Assembly: GCA_947459365.1 (NCBI GenBank)
Contig: CANHDG010000003.1
Span: 1-48,366 of the forward strand
Direction: 5' to 3'
DNA length: 48,366 nucleotides
Source: Saprospirales bacterium
GTDB taxonomy: Bacteria; Bacteroidota; Bacteroidia; Chitinophagales; Saprospiraceae
The notes under the pieces were generated by a model, which made no database searches, was not told where the DNA came from, and worked only from the letters and a program-made list of their open reading frames with translations. Made by a program: the position numbers and the translations under genes. Positions 26,003-34,768 of the stretch are shown here, piece after piece (the stretch's first letter is position 1; each line of letters begins with the position of its first letter).

Positions 26003-29000
26003 TTACTGCCGAACCCCTGGTCCAGCGGACATGTATTGTCCAAACTGCTGCTCCAATGCCTGCGCTAATGTTTCATCCTTCATCTGAGCTGCTGCAGCCA
26101 TCAAAGCCTGAACCGTACTCAAGGCAAATTGCATATCCTGACGATATGCCGACTGCATACCCGGATCTTGCGACTGGTAATATTGCAACTGCTGATCCAT
26201 CTGGTCAGCAATCTCTTTAATCTTTACTGAAGCCTTTTCCTGCTGACCAGTCCTAGCATAAATATCAGCGATGTAGGCGGAGAACTGATCGTGAGCAAAG
26301 TTCATCGTTGGAAATACCTCAAAGTACTTATCTGCCAATGCAATCGCTTTTTCCTGCTTGCCCTCCGCAACCAACTGCCGGCCAATCCGAATCATCGAGA
26401 GCTTCATCGTCTGTAGACTGGGTTGATAGGACCGATCCACATGCAAGTGCTTCTTGTCAAAGTTCCCCCAAGCCCATTTGTTCATAATATTATCAAACGC
26501 TTGGTCGGTATTAACCGTACCAGATCCAATAATACCAAACTCCGGTTGCGTCCGACCTTTAACGGGTACCAAACGAAGGGCTAGACCCTCCAACTGAAGG
26601 TAATCCTGCAAACCCATCAAGCGATCTTCCCTACAAGTAACGGCCCAGTAAATAGGGCGATCCCATATATTGGATGCAATAATATCTAAAATCGCTACCT
26701 GATCCTTAATCAAATAGGTGGTGCTCTCACCAAGATTCATATGAATTGTGTCCGCCACTTGACGGAGAGAATCCGATGGAGAAATCAAGCCCTTTGCATA
26801 AATATCCTGTTTGTTGATAGGTATTGAAATCAAACGCGAAGGTAGATACGTGTCAAAATCACGTCCACCCCCACCTGTAGGTAATTTGTGGTCTTCTGCT
26901 AAGAACTTAACCACATCCGCTATGTTCATTTCCACATCAGCCCCTTTATTGTAATAAGGAACTTGAACTCGCTTGAATCCACGTATCTTATCCGCTGGAA
27001 TACTCATCTTAATTGCCTCCGACTCATTAACCTTGCGCCTTAGTTGATTGATATACCAGTCAACCGCAATCAGCGATAGATTCACGACCCGCACATCACG
27101 ACGAATACCTTCTACCTCCTGACTATACCAAAGTGGGTAAGTATCATTATCCCCGTATGTAAATACAATAGCGTTGGGCTGACAAGTCTCCAAGAAGTTC
27201 TTCGCGTAATCACGGCTACCATAATGGTCTGCGCGACTGTGGTCATCCCAGTTTTCTGTTACCATCAAAAAAGGAGCGGAAAGAGAAAGAACAGTCGCTA
27301 GACCAGCTCCAACAGCATTGCTTTGACGTAAATACTGTCCTATTAGCGTATACAAGAACGGAACACTCATGCCCACCCAGATCGCATACGTAAAGAAGGA
27401 TCCCACTAGTACGTAATCGCGCTCACGCGGCTCATTTGGCGGCTGATTGGAATAGACGATAATGCCAATCCCGGTAATAATAAACAAAGCCAGTAAAGCA
27501 AAGAAATCCTTCGGCCGTGATTTATAGTGGAAAAACAAACCCATGATCCCAAGTAAAAAAGGAATCATGTAATATTTATTGTTCGCTTGATTCAGCTGCT
27601 TCTTGTACTCGGGAAAAGCCTCCTGATTCCCAATCCATGCCTGGTCAATCGCATCAAAACCCGTTATCCAGTTTCCACTGCTCGGATCCCAAGAATAATA
27701 CCCCTGCTCCCCATTCTGACGACCTGAAAAATTCCACATAAAATAACGCCACCACATCCACTTAATCTGATATTTCCAGAAAAACTCGATGTTATCAGCA
27801 ACCGTAATCTCCCCAGACTTCTTATCAATCCAATCGCGATATAAACGTGGTCTCCCCTGACTATTATCACTCATCCGAGGAAACAACAACTTGCTATTAG
27901 AGGGATACACGTAATCCACTTTTTCATCTACAATCGCATATCTATCCCCAACACGACCATAACGGGACTCTGCAGTCACATCTACAGGCTTACCTTCAAA
28001 ACTTGGCCCATAAAGTAATGGACGTTCTCCATATTGCTCCCGGTTCAAATACGGCAATAACCGCATCGGATCCGATGGATCATTCATATTGATTGGAGGG
28101 TTAGCAGCAGCACGAATAATAACCGTACCGTACGATAAGTAGGCAATTACAACCAATCCAACTGCCACAATCAATCGCTGCAATAAACCGTTCCCATGCT
28201 GACGTGCATATCTCAACCCATACCAAATAACCGCTCCAAAGATCAAAAACACAGCGGCAATTCCAGAGTAAAATGGCAAACCAAAAGAATTAACAAATAG
28301 CTTATCAAAATAGGCCCAAAAACGAGGAATGCCCGCAATAATGAAATATTGAATCCCAACGATAAATAAAACACCAACAAATGCAGCCATTAAAGCTCCC
28401 ATTATGCTTGGATTCTTCGCCTTCTTGAAATAATAAAACAATGCTAATGCAGGGAAGGTCAGCAAACTTAATAAGTGTACCCCAATGGAAAGGGCAGCAG
28501 CAAACATCGCAAAAACCAACCAACGATCCGCATCAGCCGTGTTCGGCAACTGATACCACTTCAAGGTGGCCCAAAGCGTCAAACAAGTGAAAAAAGTGGA
28601 CAATGCATATACTTCACCTTCTACCGCTGAAAACCATATAGAGGAAGCAAATGCAGTAGTTAAACCAGCAACAATTCCGCCACCCAATACCGCTATACCC
28701 TGTCCAGCACTTAACTCCCCATCCCTGCCCACTAACGCCATTTTGGCTAAAATAGTGGTGCTCCAACAGATAAAAGTAGCAGCAAAGGCCGTACTCAACG
28801 CAGACAGTAGGTTAACACTATAAGCAATTGTTTCCGGATTACTAGATACCATCGAACCAACCCATGCAAACAATCGCCCAACTAGCAAAAAAATAGGTGC
28901 TCCCGGCGGGTGAACCACTTGCAACTTGTATGCACCGGAGATAAATTCGCCGCAGTCCCACAAACTACCTGTAGGCTCTGCTGCTAGACCAAGAACAATG

Positions 29001-29059
29001 GCTGCAATCGCAAAAACCAACCACCCGGCCAAATTGTTAAGCATTTTAAATGAAGTCAT
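26003..29059 (-). CDS. DUF2723 membrane glycosyltransferase (protein O-mannosyltransferase-like)
   Basis: The 1018-residue polytopic membrane protein has the GT-C-like hallmark near its N terminus, 'PTGSLWDCGEFISGAYKLQVVHPPGAP' (about 29-55), where the acidic Asp-x-x-Glu and HPPG belong to the first luminal loop. About a dozen membrane helices occupy residues 10-580. A soluble periplasmic segment of about 430 residues follows ('YGDNDTYPLWYSQEVEGIRRDVRVVNLSLI'), ending in TPR-like helices ('LADKYFEVFPTMNFAHDQFSAYIADIYARTGQ'). The family includes TMEM260, a eukaryotic O-mannosyltransferase, and is widespread in Bacteroidota, where it is thought to glycosylate exported proteins. The start at 29059 or at MLNNLAGWL (29044) is open. 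It has its own promoter box and a strong terminator. Confidence 0.85.
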   Translation of the reverse strand: MTSFKMLNNLAGWLVFAIAAIVLGLAAEPTGSLWDCGEFISGAYKLQVVHPPGAPIFLLVGRLFAWVGSMVSSNPETIAYSVNLLSALSTAFAATFICWSTTILAKMALVGRDGELSAGQGIAVLGGGIVAGLTTAFASSIWFSAVEGEVYALSTFFTCLTLWATLKWYQLPNTADADRWLVFAMFAAALSIGVHLLSLLTFPALALFYYFKKAKNPSIMGALMAAFVGVLFIVGIQYFIIAGIPRFWAYFDKLFVNSFGLPFYSGIAAVFLIFGAVIWYGLRYARQHGNGLLQRLIVAVGLVVIAYLSYGTVIIRAAANPPINMNDPSDPMRLLPYLNREQYGERPLLYGPSFEGKPVDVTAESRYGRVGDRYAIVDEKVDYVYPSNSKLLFPRMSDNSQGRPRLYRDWIDKKSGEITVADNIEFFWKYQIKWMWWRYFMWNFSGRQNGEQGYYSWDPSSGNWITGFDAIDQAWIGNQEAFPEYKKQLNQANNKYYMIPFLLGIMGLFFHYKSRPKDFFALLALFIITGIGIIVYSNQPPNEPRERDYVLVGSFFTYAIWVGMSVPFLYTLIGQYLRQSNAVGAGLATVLSLSAPFLMVTENWDDHSRADHYGSRDYAKNFLETCQPNAIVFTYGDNDTYPLWYSQEVEGIRRDVRVVNLSLIAVDWYINQLRRKVNESEAIKMSIPADKIRGFKRVQVPYYNKGADVEMNIADVVKFLAEDHKLPTGGGGRDFDTYLPSRLISIPINKQDIYAKGLISPSDSLRQVADTIHMNLGESTTYLIKDQVAILDIIASNIWDRPIYWAVTCREDRLMGLQDYLQLEGLALRLVPVKGRTQPEFGIIGSGTVNTDQAFDNIMNKWAWGNFDKKHLHVDRSYQPSLQTMKLSMIRIGRQLVAEGKQEKAIALADKYFEVFPTMNFAHDQFSAYIADIYARTGQQEKASVKIKEIADQMDQQLQYYQSQDPGMQSAYRQDMQFALSTVQALMAAAAQMKDETLAQALEQQFGQYMSAGPGVRQ

Positions 29060-29154
29060 ATTTCTTTAATACCTAAGTTGCTGAATATGATATGTTTACA
29101 ATGAAAAACCAGCGCCAGACTGTATGACAGTCGACACTGGAATTAAAAGAAGGG

Positions 29155-29162
29155 CAAATCTA
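29155..29162 (-). promoter_or_regulatory. -7 element of the DUF2723 gene
   Basis: Minus-strand TAGATTTG matches TAnnTTTG. The implied leader of about 90 nt contains a hairpin with blocks CCAG/CTGG and GACTGT/ACAGTC (29109-29140). No -33 match is seen at 19 nt. Confidence 0.45.
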
Positions 29163-29248
29163 ATGCATTGAGTGCAAAAAACCGCTTATAAAAATAGAAT
29201 AGTCATCCCATCAGTGGAAGCTATTGCACAACTATTTTTCCCCTGCTG

Positions 29249-30055
29249 CTAAACAGAAACATCAAACTCCCTCAATGCGTCATTCAAGGAAACCTTCTTG
29301 TCCGTACTTTCTTTGCGCTGTCCAATGATCAATGCACAGGGTACTTGAAACTGCCCAGCAGGAAATTCCCGAACGTAACTTCCCGGAATCACCACCGAAC
29401 GGGGAGGAACATAGCCTCTGTACTCAATCGGATCTGGCCCAGTAACATCAATAATATGGGTACTCTGTGTTAATACCACATTTGCACCTAACACCGCTTC
29501 TGTGCCCACCCGAACTCCCTCAACAACAATACTGCGAGAACCAATAAAACAATTATCCTCAATAATGGTCGGAGTAGCTTGTGGCGGTTCTAATACCCCT
29601 CCGATCCCTACGCCACCAGCAAGATGAACATTTCTTCCAATCTGGGCACAAGACCCAACAGTAGCCCAGGTATCAACCATCGTACCACTGCCTACCCAAG
29701 CACCAATATTAACATAAGATGGCATTAATATAGCCCCCTTCTCAATAAAAGAACCATAGCGGGCCACTGCCTGCGGTACCACTCGAACCCCTTTTGCCTC
29801 AAACCCCTTCTTTAACGGAATTTTGTCATAAAATTCAAATGGACCCGCCTCAATCGTTTTCATCTCCTGAATGGGAAAGTACAAAATCACCGCTTTCTTC
29901 ACCCACTCATGTGTAATCCACTGTCCTCCAGCAGGCTCTGCAACGCGCAACTCGCCGGTATCCAACAGTTCTATCACACTTCTAATCGCTTTCTTTACTT
30001 CTTCCTGTTGTAAAAGGGAGCGATCCTCCCATGCTTTTTCAATTATTTCTTTCAT
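29249..30055 (-). CDS. dapD: 2,3,4,5-tetrahydropyridine-2,6-dicarboxylate N-succinyltransferase
   Basis: DapD succinylates tetrahydrodipicolinate in the succinylase branch of diaminopimelate/lysine synthesis. The 268-residue length fits. The C-terminal two thirds form a left-handed parallel beta-helix with hexapeptide repeats ('GAILMPSYVNIGAWVGSGTMVDTWATVGSCAQIGRNVHLAGGVGIGG', 'VVVEGV...AVLGANVVLTQSTHI'). 'AGGQWITHEWVKKAVILYF' near residue 42 is the N-terminal domain signature. It starts 6 nt after the kdsD stop and is co-transcribed with it. dapA lies at 47241-48134, so two steps of the same pathway are in the window but not together. Confidence 0.96.
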   Translation of the reverse strand: MKEIIEKAWEDRSLLQQEEVKKAIRSVIELLDTGELRVAEPAGGQWITHEWVKKAVILYFPIQEMKTIEAGPFEFYDKIPLKKGFEAKGVRVVPQAVARYGSFIEKGAILMPSYVNIGAWVGSGTMVDTWATVGSCAQIGRNVHLAGGVGIGGVLEPPQATPTIIEDNCFIGSRSIVVEGVRVGTEAVLGANVVLTQSTHIIDVTGPDPIEYRGYVPPRSVVIPGSYVREFPAGQFQVPCALIIGQRKESTDKKVSLNDALREFDVSV

Positions 30056-30061
30056 CGATAA

Positions 30062-31045
30062 TTATATAAAGCCCTCCCTAACGAGGTCGTGTAAATGTAT
30101 CATTCCAAGGTACCTACCCTCTTCATCCACCACCAAAAGTTGAGTGATAGAATGCTCCCGCATCTCCTGAAGGGCATCAATAGCCATCGCCTCAGGTCGG
30201 ATAAACCTGGGATTTGAGGTCTGCAAATCGACCGCCTTAAGCAAATGCCATTCTGTAGGCTGCTTTCGCTCCAACATCCGGCGCAAATCCCCATCTGTTA
30301 TGATTCCAGTTGGCCTACCCTCCTCATCCACTACAGCCGTTGCACCAAGCCGTTTGGCAGACATCTCCAACAAAACCATTGATAACCCAGCATCGCCCGG
30401 CACAACCGCCTTCTCATGAAGAAGATAAAGATCCCTTACCCGTAAATACAACTGCTTTCCTAACGCTCCACCAGGGTGGTAGCGAGCAAAATCATCCGAC
30501 GTAAATCCTCGTAAAGCAATCAAAGAGGTCGCAAGCGCATCACCAAGCGCCATCTGAGAAGTGGTACTAGCTGTTGGCGCTAAGTTGTTGGGATCCGCCT
30601 CCCGATCAATAGGCGTCCATAACAAAAAATCGGCCTGCCGCGCTAAAAAAGACTGTTGCTGAGCCGTCATTGCGATTAACGGGTTCCCAAATCGCTTTAC
30701 CAACGGGACCAAAACCTTTATCTCGGGCGTTTCACCACTTTTTGAAATGCACAATACCAAATCACTAGGCTGAATCATTCCAATATCCCCGTGAATCGCA
30801 TCTGCTGCATGCAAAAACAAGGCCGGCTGCCCCGTTGAATTTAACGTAGCAACAATCTTTTGTGCCACCACCGCACTCTTCCCTATTCCCGTCACCACTA
30901 ACCGACCCGATCCCGCTGCAATCGCCTCCACACAATCTACAAAAGCATCTGACTGGCCAATAGATCGCTCTAAGGCCTCTAGCGCAGCAGCTTCAATTCG
31001 CAGAGCACGTTGCGCATTCTCTCGTATTAATTGCTTAATTGACAT
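30062..31045 (-). CDS. kdsD: D-arabinose 5-phosphate isomerase, KpsF/GutQ family
   Basis: The enzyme converts ribulose 5-phosphate to arabinose 5-phosphate, the precursor of Kdo in LPS. From the ATG at 31045 (MSIKQLIREN) it has 327 residues; the TTG at 31054 is less likely. An N-terminal SIS domain ('RLVVTGIGKSAVVAQKIVATLNSTGQPALFLHAADAIHGD', 'SGETPEI') ends with the diagnostic 'HPGGALGKQL'. Two CBS domains follow (about 205-325, 'GATAVVDEEGRPTGIITDGDLRRML' and 'ITQLLVVDEEGRYLGMIHLHDLV'). With lpxK in the same window this supports a Gram-negative outer membrane with LPS. A GutQ role in sugar alcohol use is less likely without neighbouring genes. Confidence 0.92.
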   Translation of the reverse strand: MSIKQLIRENAQRALRIEAAALEALERSIGQSDAFVDCVEAIAAGSGRLVVTGIGKSAVVAQKIVATLNSTGQPALFLHAADAIHGDIGMIQPSDLVLCISKSGETPEIKVLVPLVKRFGNPLIAMTAQQQSFLARQADFLLWTPIDREADPNNLAPTASTTSQMALGDALATSLIALRGFTSDDFARYHPGGALGKQLYLRVRDLYLLHEKAVVPGDAGLSMVLLEMSAKRLGATAVVDEEGRPTGIITDGDLRRMLERKQPTEWHLLKAVDLQTSNPRFIRPEAMAIDALQEMREHSITQLLVVDEEGRYLGMIHLHDLVREGFI

Positions 31046-31153
31046 TTTTTTCAATAATTAATCAGACTCCACACCAAACAGGAAACATACACTATAACCA
31101 CCTCTCCCAACACTCCGCCTAGTACCCAGCTAATTTAATGCGGCTCTCCTGAC

Positions 31154-32731
31154 TTATTCACTCGTGAACCGGAATTCTATCTTGGGAAAAGCCTCCTGAA
31201 CGGTTTGTAAAACCCAAGCTGTTTCGGCAAGAAAAACCCAATTTCCATCTTTGTCCTTAGCTATATCTCGCTTTCGGCGATCTAAAAACTCCTTCAAATC
31301 AGCCGCATTTTCGGCATGAACCCATGTTGCTTTGTACAAACTAACAGGCTCATATCGACATTTAGCACTGTACTCACTCTCCAAACGATGCTGAATAACC
31401 TCAAACTGCAATGCACCAACCGTACCAATAATTCTACGGCCATCGCTCTGACGCGTAAACATCTGTGCCACACCCTCATCCATCAACTGATCCAAGCCTT
31501 TTGCAAATTGCTTTTGCTTAAGTGGGTCCGCATTCTCAACATACCGAAACTGCTCCGGACTAAATGCAGGTAAGCCCTTAAAGTGTAATATCTCCCCTTC
31601 TGTTAAGCTGTCGCCAATCTTAAAATTACCAGAATCGTACAATCCAATAACATCTCCTGGATACGCCTCCTCCAACAACGTCTTCCTGGATGCCATGAAT
31701 GCTGTCGGATTCGGAAACTTCATATCACGACCCAGCCGAATGTGCCGGTAGTTCTTATTGCGCTCAAATTTACCTGAACAAACACGAAGAAAGGCAATAC
31801 GATCCCGGTGCCGGGGATCCATATTCGCAAATATCTTGAAAATAAATCCCGAAAATTTCTCCTCCTTGGGATCCACAATCCGCTCCTCCGTTGGACGCGA
31901 TAACGGTGGCGGAGCAATTTCCACAAAACAATCTAACATTTCTTTTACCCCAAAATTGTTAACCGCCGACCCAAAAAAGACTGGGCAGATATTTCCCTGT
32001 TCGTAATCTTCTTGCGTAAACGATGGATAAACAGTCTCAACCATCTCAACCTCCGACCTCAATTCTTTAGCAGCAGTATCTCCAATGTACCGCTCTAAAT
32101 CAGGATCCGATAAATCCTCGAAAACAATCAAGTCGCCCTCATTATGCGTCCCATGAGGGTTAAATAATATCAAGGATTTTTGATATAAGTCATATACTCC
32201 CTTAAACCGCTGACCCATTCCAATAGGCCAAGAAAGCGGCTTTACCTTCACCTCCAACTTCTGCTCAATCTCATCAAGTAAATCAAATGGATCCTTCCCC
32301 TCCCTGTCCATCTTGTTCACAAAAAAAATAATCGGCGTATGACGCATCCGACACACCTTTGTTAACTTCTCCGTCTGCTTCTCAACCCCATTCGCAACAT
32401 CCACTACCACAATCGCAGAATCCACAGCAGTTAACGTACGGTACGTATCTTCAGCAAAATCCTCGTGACCCGGGGTATCCAAAATGTTGATCTGTAAATC
32501 CCTATACTCAAAACCCATTACAGACGTACTGACCGAAATTCCGCGCTGCCGCTCAATTTCCATAAAGTCTGAAACTGTACCCTTCTTAATTTTATTACTT
32601 TTAACAGCACCCGCCGTCTGTATAGCCCCTCCAAATAGGAGCAGCTTCTCCGTTAACGTAGTCTTTCCGGCATCCGGGTGCGCTATAACAGCAAATGTCT
32701 TCCGACGACTTATTTCCGACTGTAATGACAT
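31154..32731 (-). CDS. prfC: Peptide chain release factor 3
   Basis: RF3 is the GTPase that recycles RF1/RF2 from the ribosome after peptide release. The 525-residue length matches the family (E. coli 529). G1 'AHPDAGKTT' (17-25), G2 'RQRGISVSTSV', G3 'DTPGHEDF' and G4 'NKMDREGKDPFDLLDEIE' are all intact. The 'PVFFGSAVNNFGVKEMLDCFVEIAPPP' segment separates it from EF-G. A TACCTTTG box sits about 30 nt upstream. A 99-nt gap with no clear promoter or terminator separates it from kdsD. Confidence 0.96.
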   Translation of the reverse strand: MSLQSEISRRKTFAVIAHPDAGKTTLTEKLLLFGGAIQTAGAVKSNKIKKGTVSDFMEIERQRGISVSTSVMGFEYRDLQINILDTPGHEDFAEDTYRTLTAVDSAIVVVDVANGVEKQTEKLTKVCRMRHTPIIFFVNKMDREGKDPFDLLDEIEQKLEVKVKPLSWPIGMGQRFKGVYDLYQKSLILFNPHGTHNEGDLIVFEDLSDPDLERYIGDTAAKELRSEVEMVETVYPSFTQEDYEQGNICPVFFGSAVNNFGVKEMLDCFVEIAPPPLSRPTEERIVDPKEEKFSGFIFKIFANMDPRHRDRIAFLRVCSGKFERNKNYRHIRLGRDMKFPNPTAFMASRKTLLEEAYPGDVIGLYDSGNFKIGDSLTEGEILHFKGLPAFSPEQFRYVENADPLKQKQFAKGLDQLMDEGVAQMFTRQSDGRRIIGTVGALQFEVIQHRLESEYSAKCRYEPVSLYKATWVHAENAADLKEFLDRRKRDIAKDKDGNWVFLAETAWVLQTVQEAFPKIEFRFTSE

Positions 32732-32761
32732 ATTTTTATTTTCGCTCGCTCAAAACAAGCG

Positions 32762-32769
32762 CAAAGGTA
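32762..32769 (-). promoter_or_regulatory. -7 element of prfC
   Basis: Minus-strand TACCTTTG, followed by GCGC, is the same octamer used at the M23 gene and the ribosomal operon. The implied leader is about 25 nt. A -33 TTTG is not present at 19 nt. Confidence 0.6.
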
Positions 32770-32962
32770 GTATTAATCTATTCAAAAGGTAGGACCAACC
32801 AACGGCTATTATCTTTATTATTTTGCCCTTTTACCCGCCTTTATTACACGTTGGTCTATTTATAACTCAACTTTTATACTCAATTTTGGTTTTTTGCGTT
32901 TTAAATTATTATTAAATGAGCTGGCAATACCCAGACTAATTAACGTAAACTATTTCGGACTA

Positions 32963-34672
32963 ATGACTTTTAAGAGTAAAATGCTGACAGGGGCCATGTG
33001 CCTCGCCATCCTAAGCGCAAATGCGCAACAAAAAGCACCCGATAACTGGTTCACCTTGGACCCTGCAAAGGACAATGTACTTGGAACTAGTGCAGATGCG
33101 GCACAAGAAATGCTAAAAGCCAAAGGGAAAAAAGGCCAAACAGTAATCGTAGCCGTCCTGGACTCCGGCGTTGAAGCCGATCACGATGATTTGAAAGAGG
33201 TAATGTGGGTAAACCCCAATGAAATAGCTGGCAATGGTATCGATGATGATGGAAATGGTTATATCGATGACATCCACGGTTGGAATTTCATCGGTGGAAA
33301 AGACGGCAAAAACGTTGATATAGATTCCTACGAACTTACCCGCGAATACGTACGCCTTAAAAAGAGATTCGCAGGCGCTGACCCAGCTAAACTTTACGGA
33401 GAAGCAAAAAAAGAGTACGACTACTACCAAAAGGTAAAAGAAACCTTCGAAGAAAAACGAGGTGAGCTCGCTGGACAAAAAGAAAAAACAATGTCCCAAT
33501 TCATAAAGATTGATGAGGCATTCACCACCGCACAAAAGGCATTAAATAAAAAGGAAATCTTAGAAGCTGACCTAGCAACCCTGATGGCAAGCGAAGATAA
33601 AGCCACCAAAGAAGCAGGCACCACGCTCGATGGTCTCTACAAAAAGGGATTGACACAAAAAGACTACCTCGACCAAAAAGAAAAAACTTCCGCCTACTTC
33701 GACCAAGGCCTTAACTACGGCTATAATCCCGATTTTGATCCTCGCTCTATCGTGGGTGATCGCTACGACGACTTGACAGATCGCTTCTACGGAAATAATG
33801 ACGTGGAAGGCCCTGATGCAAGCCACGGAACACACGTAGCTGGTATCATCGCAGCCTCCAGAAATAATGGCCTAGGCGTTCGCGGTGTTGCAGAAAATGT
33901 CCGCATTATGAGTGTTCGCTGCGTCCCCGATGGCGACGAACGGGATAAGGATGTTGCCAATGCTATCCGCTATGCGGTAGATAATGGTGCCAGCATCATT
34001 AATATGTCCTTCGGAAAAGGCTATAGCCCCAATAAAAAATACGTGGACGAAGCCGTTAAATACGCCGCAGAACACGATGTTCTTTTGGTACACGCCGCCG
34101 GTAACGATGCTGAAAACAATGATACCGACCCCAACTTCCCAAATGATGGTTACCAAGACCCTATCAAAAAGGGACTTTTTGGAAAAGAAAAAACAGCGCC
34201 AAACTGGCTGGAAATCGGTGCGCTTAACTGGCGCCCAGCCGAAAAGCGTCCCGCCTCTTTCTCTAATTATGGAAAGAAAAACGTTGACCTTTTCTCACCT
34301 GGTGTAGCCATCTATTCCACTGTCCCTGACAATGGATACGCCTCCTTCCAAGGAACCTCAATGGCAGCTCCTGCCGCAGCTGGTGTCGCAGCTATCCTAC
34401 GCTCACACTACCCAGATCTCTCCGCTAAACAGGTGGCTGATATCCTCATCAAGTCCGTTGTAAAGCAAGACGGTGAAGTAAACAAACCAGGTAGTACCGA
34501 AAAAGTGAAGTTCTCTGAACTAAGTGTCAGCGGTGGCGTAATCAGCGCAACAAACGCCGTAGCTATGGCAGACAAAACAAAAGCTAAACGCAATAAAAAA
34601 GCTGTTTGGCAAGACGCCGGAATGGGTAAAATGGCAAAAATTAAGGATGCTACAAAAAAGGATAAAGCGTAA
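32963..34672 (+). CDS. Secreted S8 (subtilisin-like) serine peptidase with large insertion
   Basis: From the ATG at 32963 the protein has 569 residues with a signal peptide (about 1-21, ending 'SANAQ'). The catalytic triad is Asp67 ('VAVLDSGVEADHDDL'), His288 ('ASHGTHVAGI') and Ser466 ('QGTSMAAPAAAG'), with oxyanion Asn381 ('HAAGND'). An Asp-rich loop 'NGIDDDGNGYIDD' (91-103) probably binds calcium. Asp and His are 221 residues apart, against about 30 in subtilisin, because a Lys/Glu-rich, probably coiled-coil insertion occupies about 125-265. No pro-domain or C-terminal sorting domain is evident; the tail is Lys-rich. An upstream TTG frame start at 32894 is implausible. It has its own terminator at 34692-34738. 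Confidence 0.93.
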   Translation: MTFKSKMLTGAMCLAILSANAQQKAPDNWFTLDPAKDNVLGTSADAAQEMLKAKGKKGQTVIVAVLDSGVEADHDDLKEVMWVNPNEIAGNGIDDDGNGYIDDIHGWNFIGGKDGKNVDIDSYELTREYVRLKKRFAGADPAKLYGEAKKEYDYYQKVKETFEEKRGELAGQKEKTMSQFIKIDEAFTTAQKALNKKEILEADLATLMASEDKATKEAGTTLDGLYKKGLTQKDYLDQKEKTSAYFDQGLNYGYNPDFDPRSIVGDRYDDLTDRFYGNNDVEGPDASHGTHVAGIIAASRNNGLGVRGVAENVRIMSVRCVPDGDERDKDVANAIRYAVDNGASIINMSFGKGYSPNKKYVDEAVKYAAEHDVLLVHAAGNDAENNDTDPNFPNDGYQDPIKKGLFGKEKTAPNWLEIGALNWRPAEKRPASFSNYGKKNVDLFSPGVAIYSTVPDNGYASFQGTSMAAPAAAGVAAILRSHYPDLSAKQVADILIKSVVKQDGEVNKPGSTEKVKFSELSVSGGVISATNAVAMADKTKAKRNKKAVWQDAGMGKMAKIKDATKKDKA

Positions 34673-34691
34673 GCTCAACAAATCCTAAATT

Positions 34692-34738
34692 AAAAAAGCG
34701 GATAATACGGGGTTTATTCCTGCATTATCCGCTTTTTT
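34692..34738. terminator. Bidirectional terminator, 15-bp stem
   Basis: AAAAAAGCGGATAAT (34692-34706) pairs perfectly with ATTATCCGCTTTTTT (34724-34738), so each strand ends in a T6 run. The 17-nt loop can pair further. It lies between the subtilase (+) and the VWA membrane protein (-). Confidence 0.92.
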
Positions 34739-34768
34739 ATTGATAATAATCCCTTGGCCCACACTTAA

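Noticed and set aside
33113-34156. Several long minus-strand frames inside the subtilase gene
   Set aside because: The plus strand has the complete catalytic triad and signal peptide; the antisense frames are biased hydrophobic shadows.
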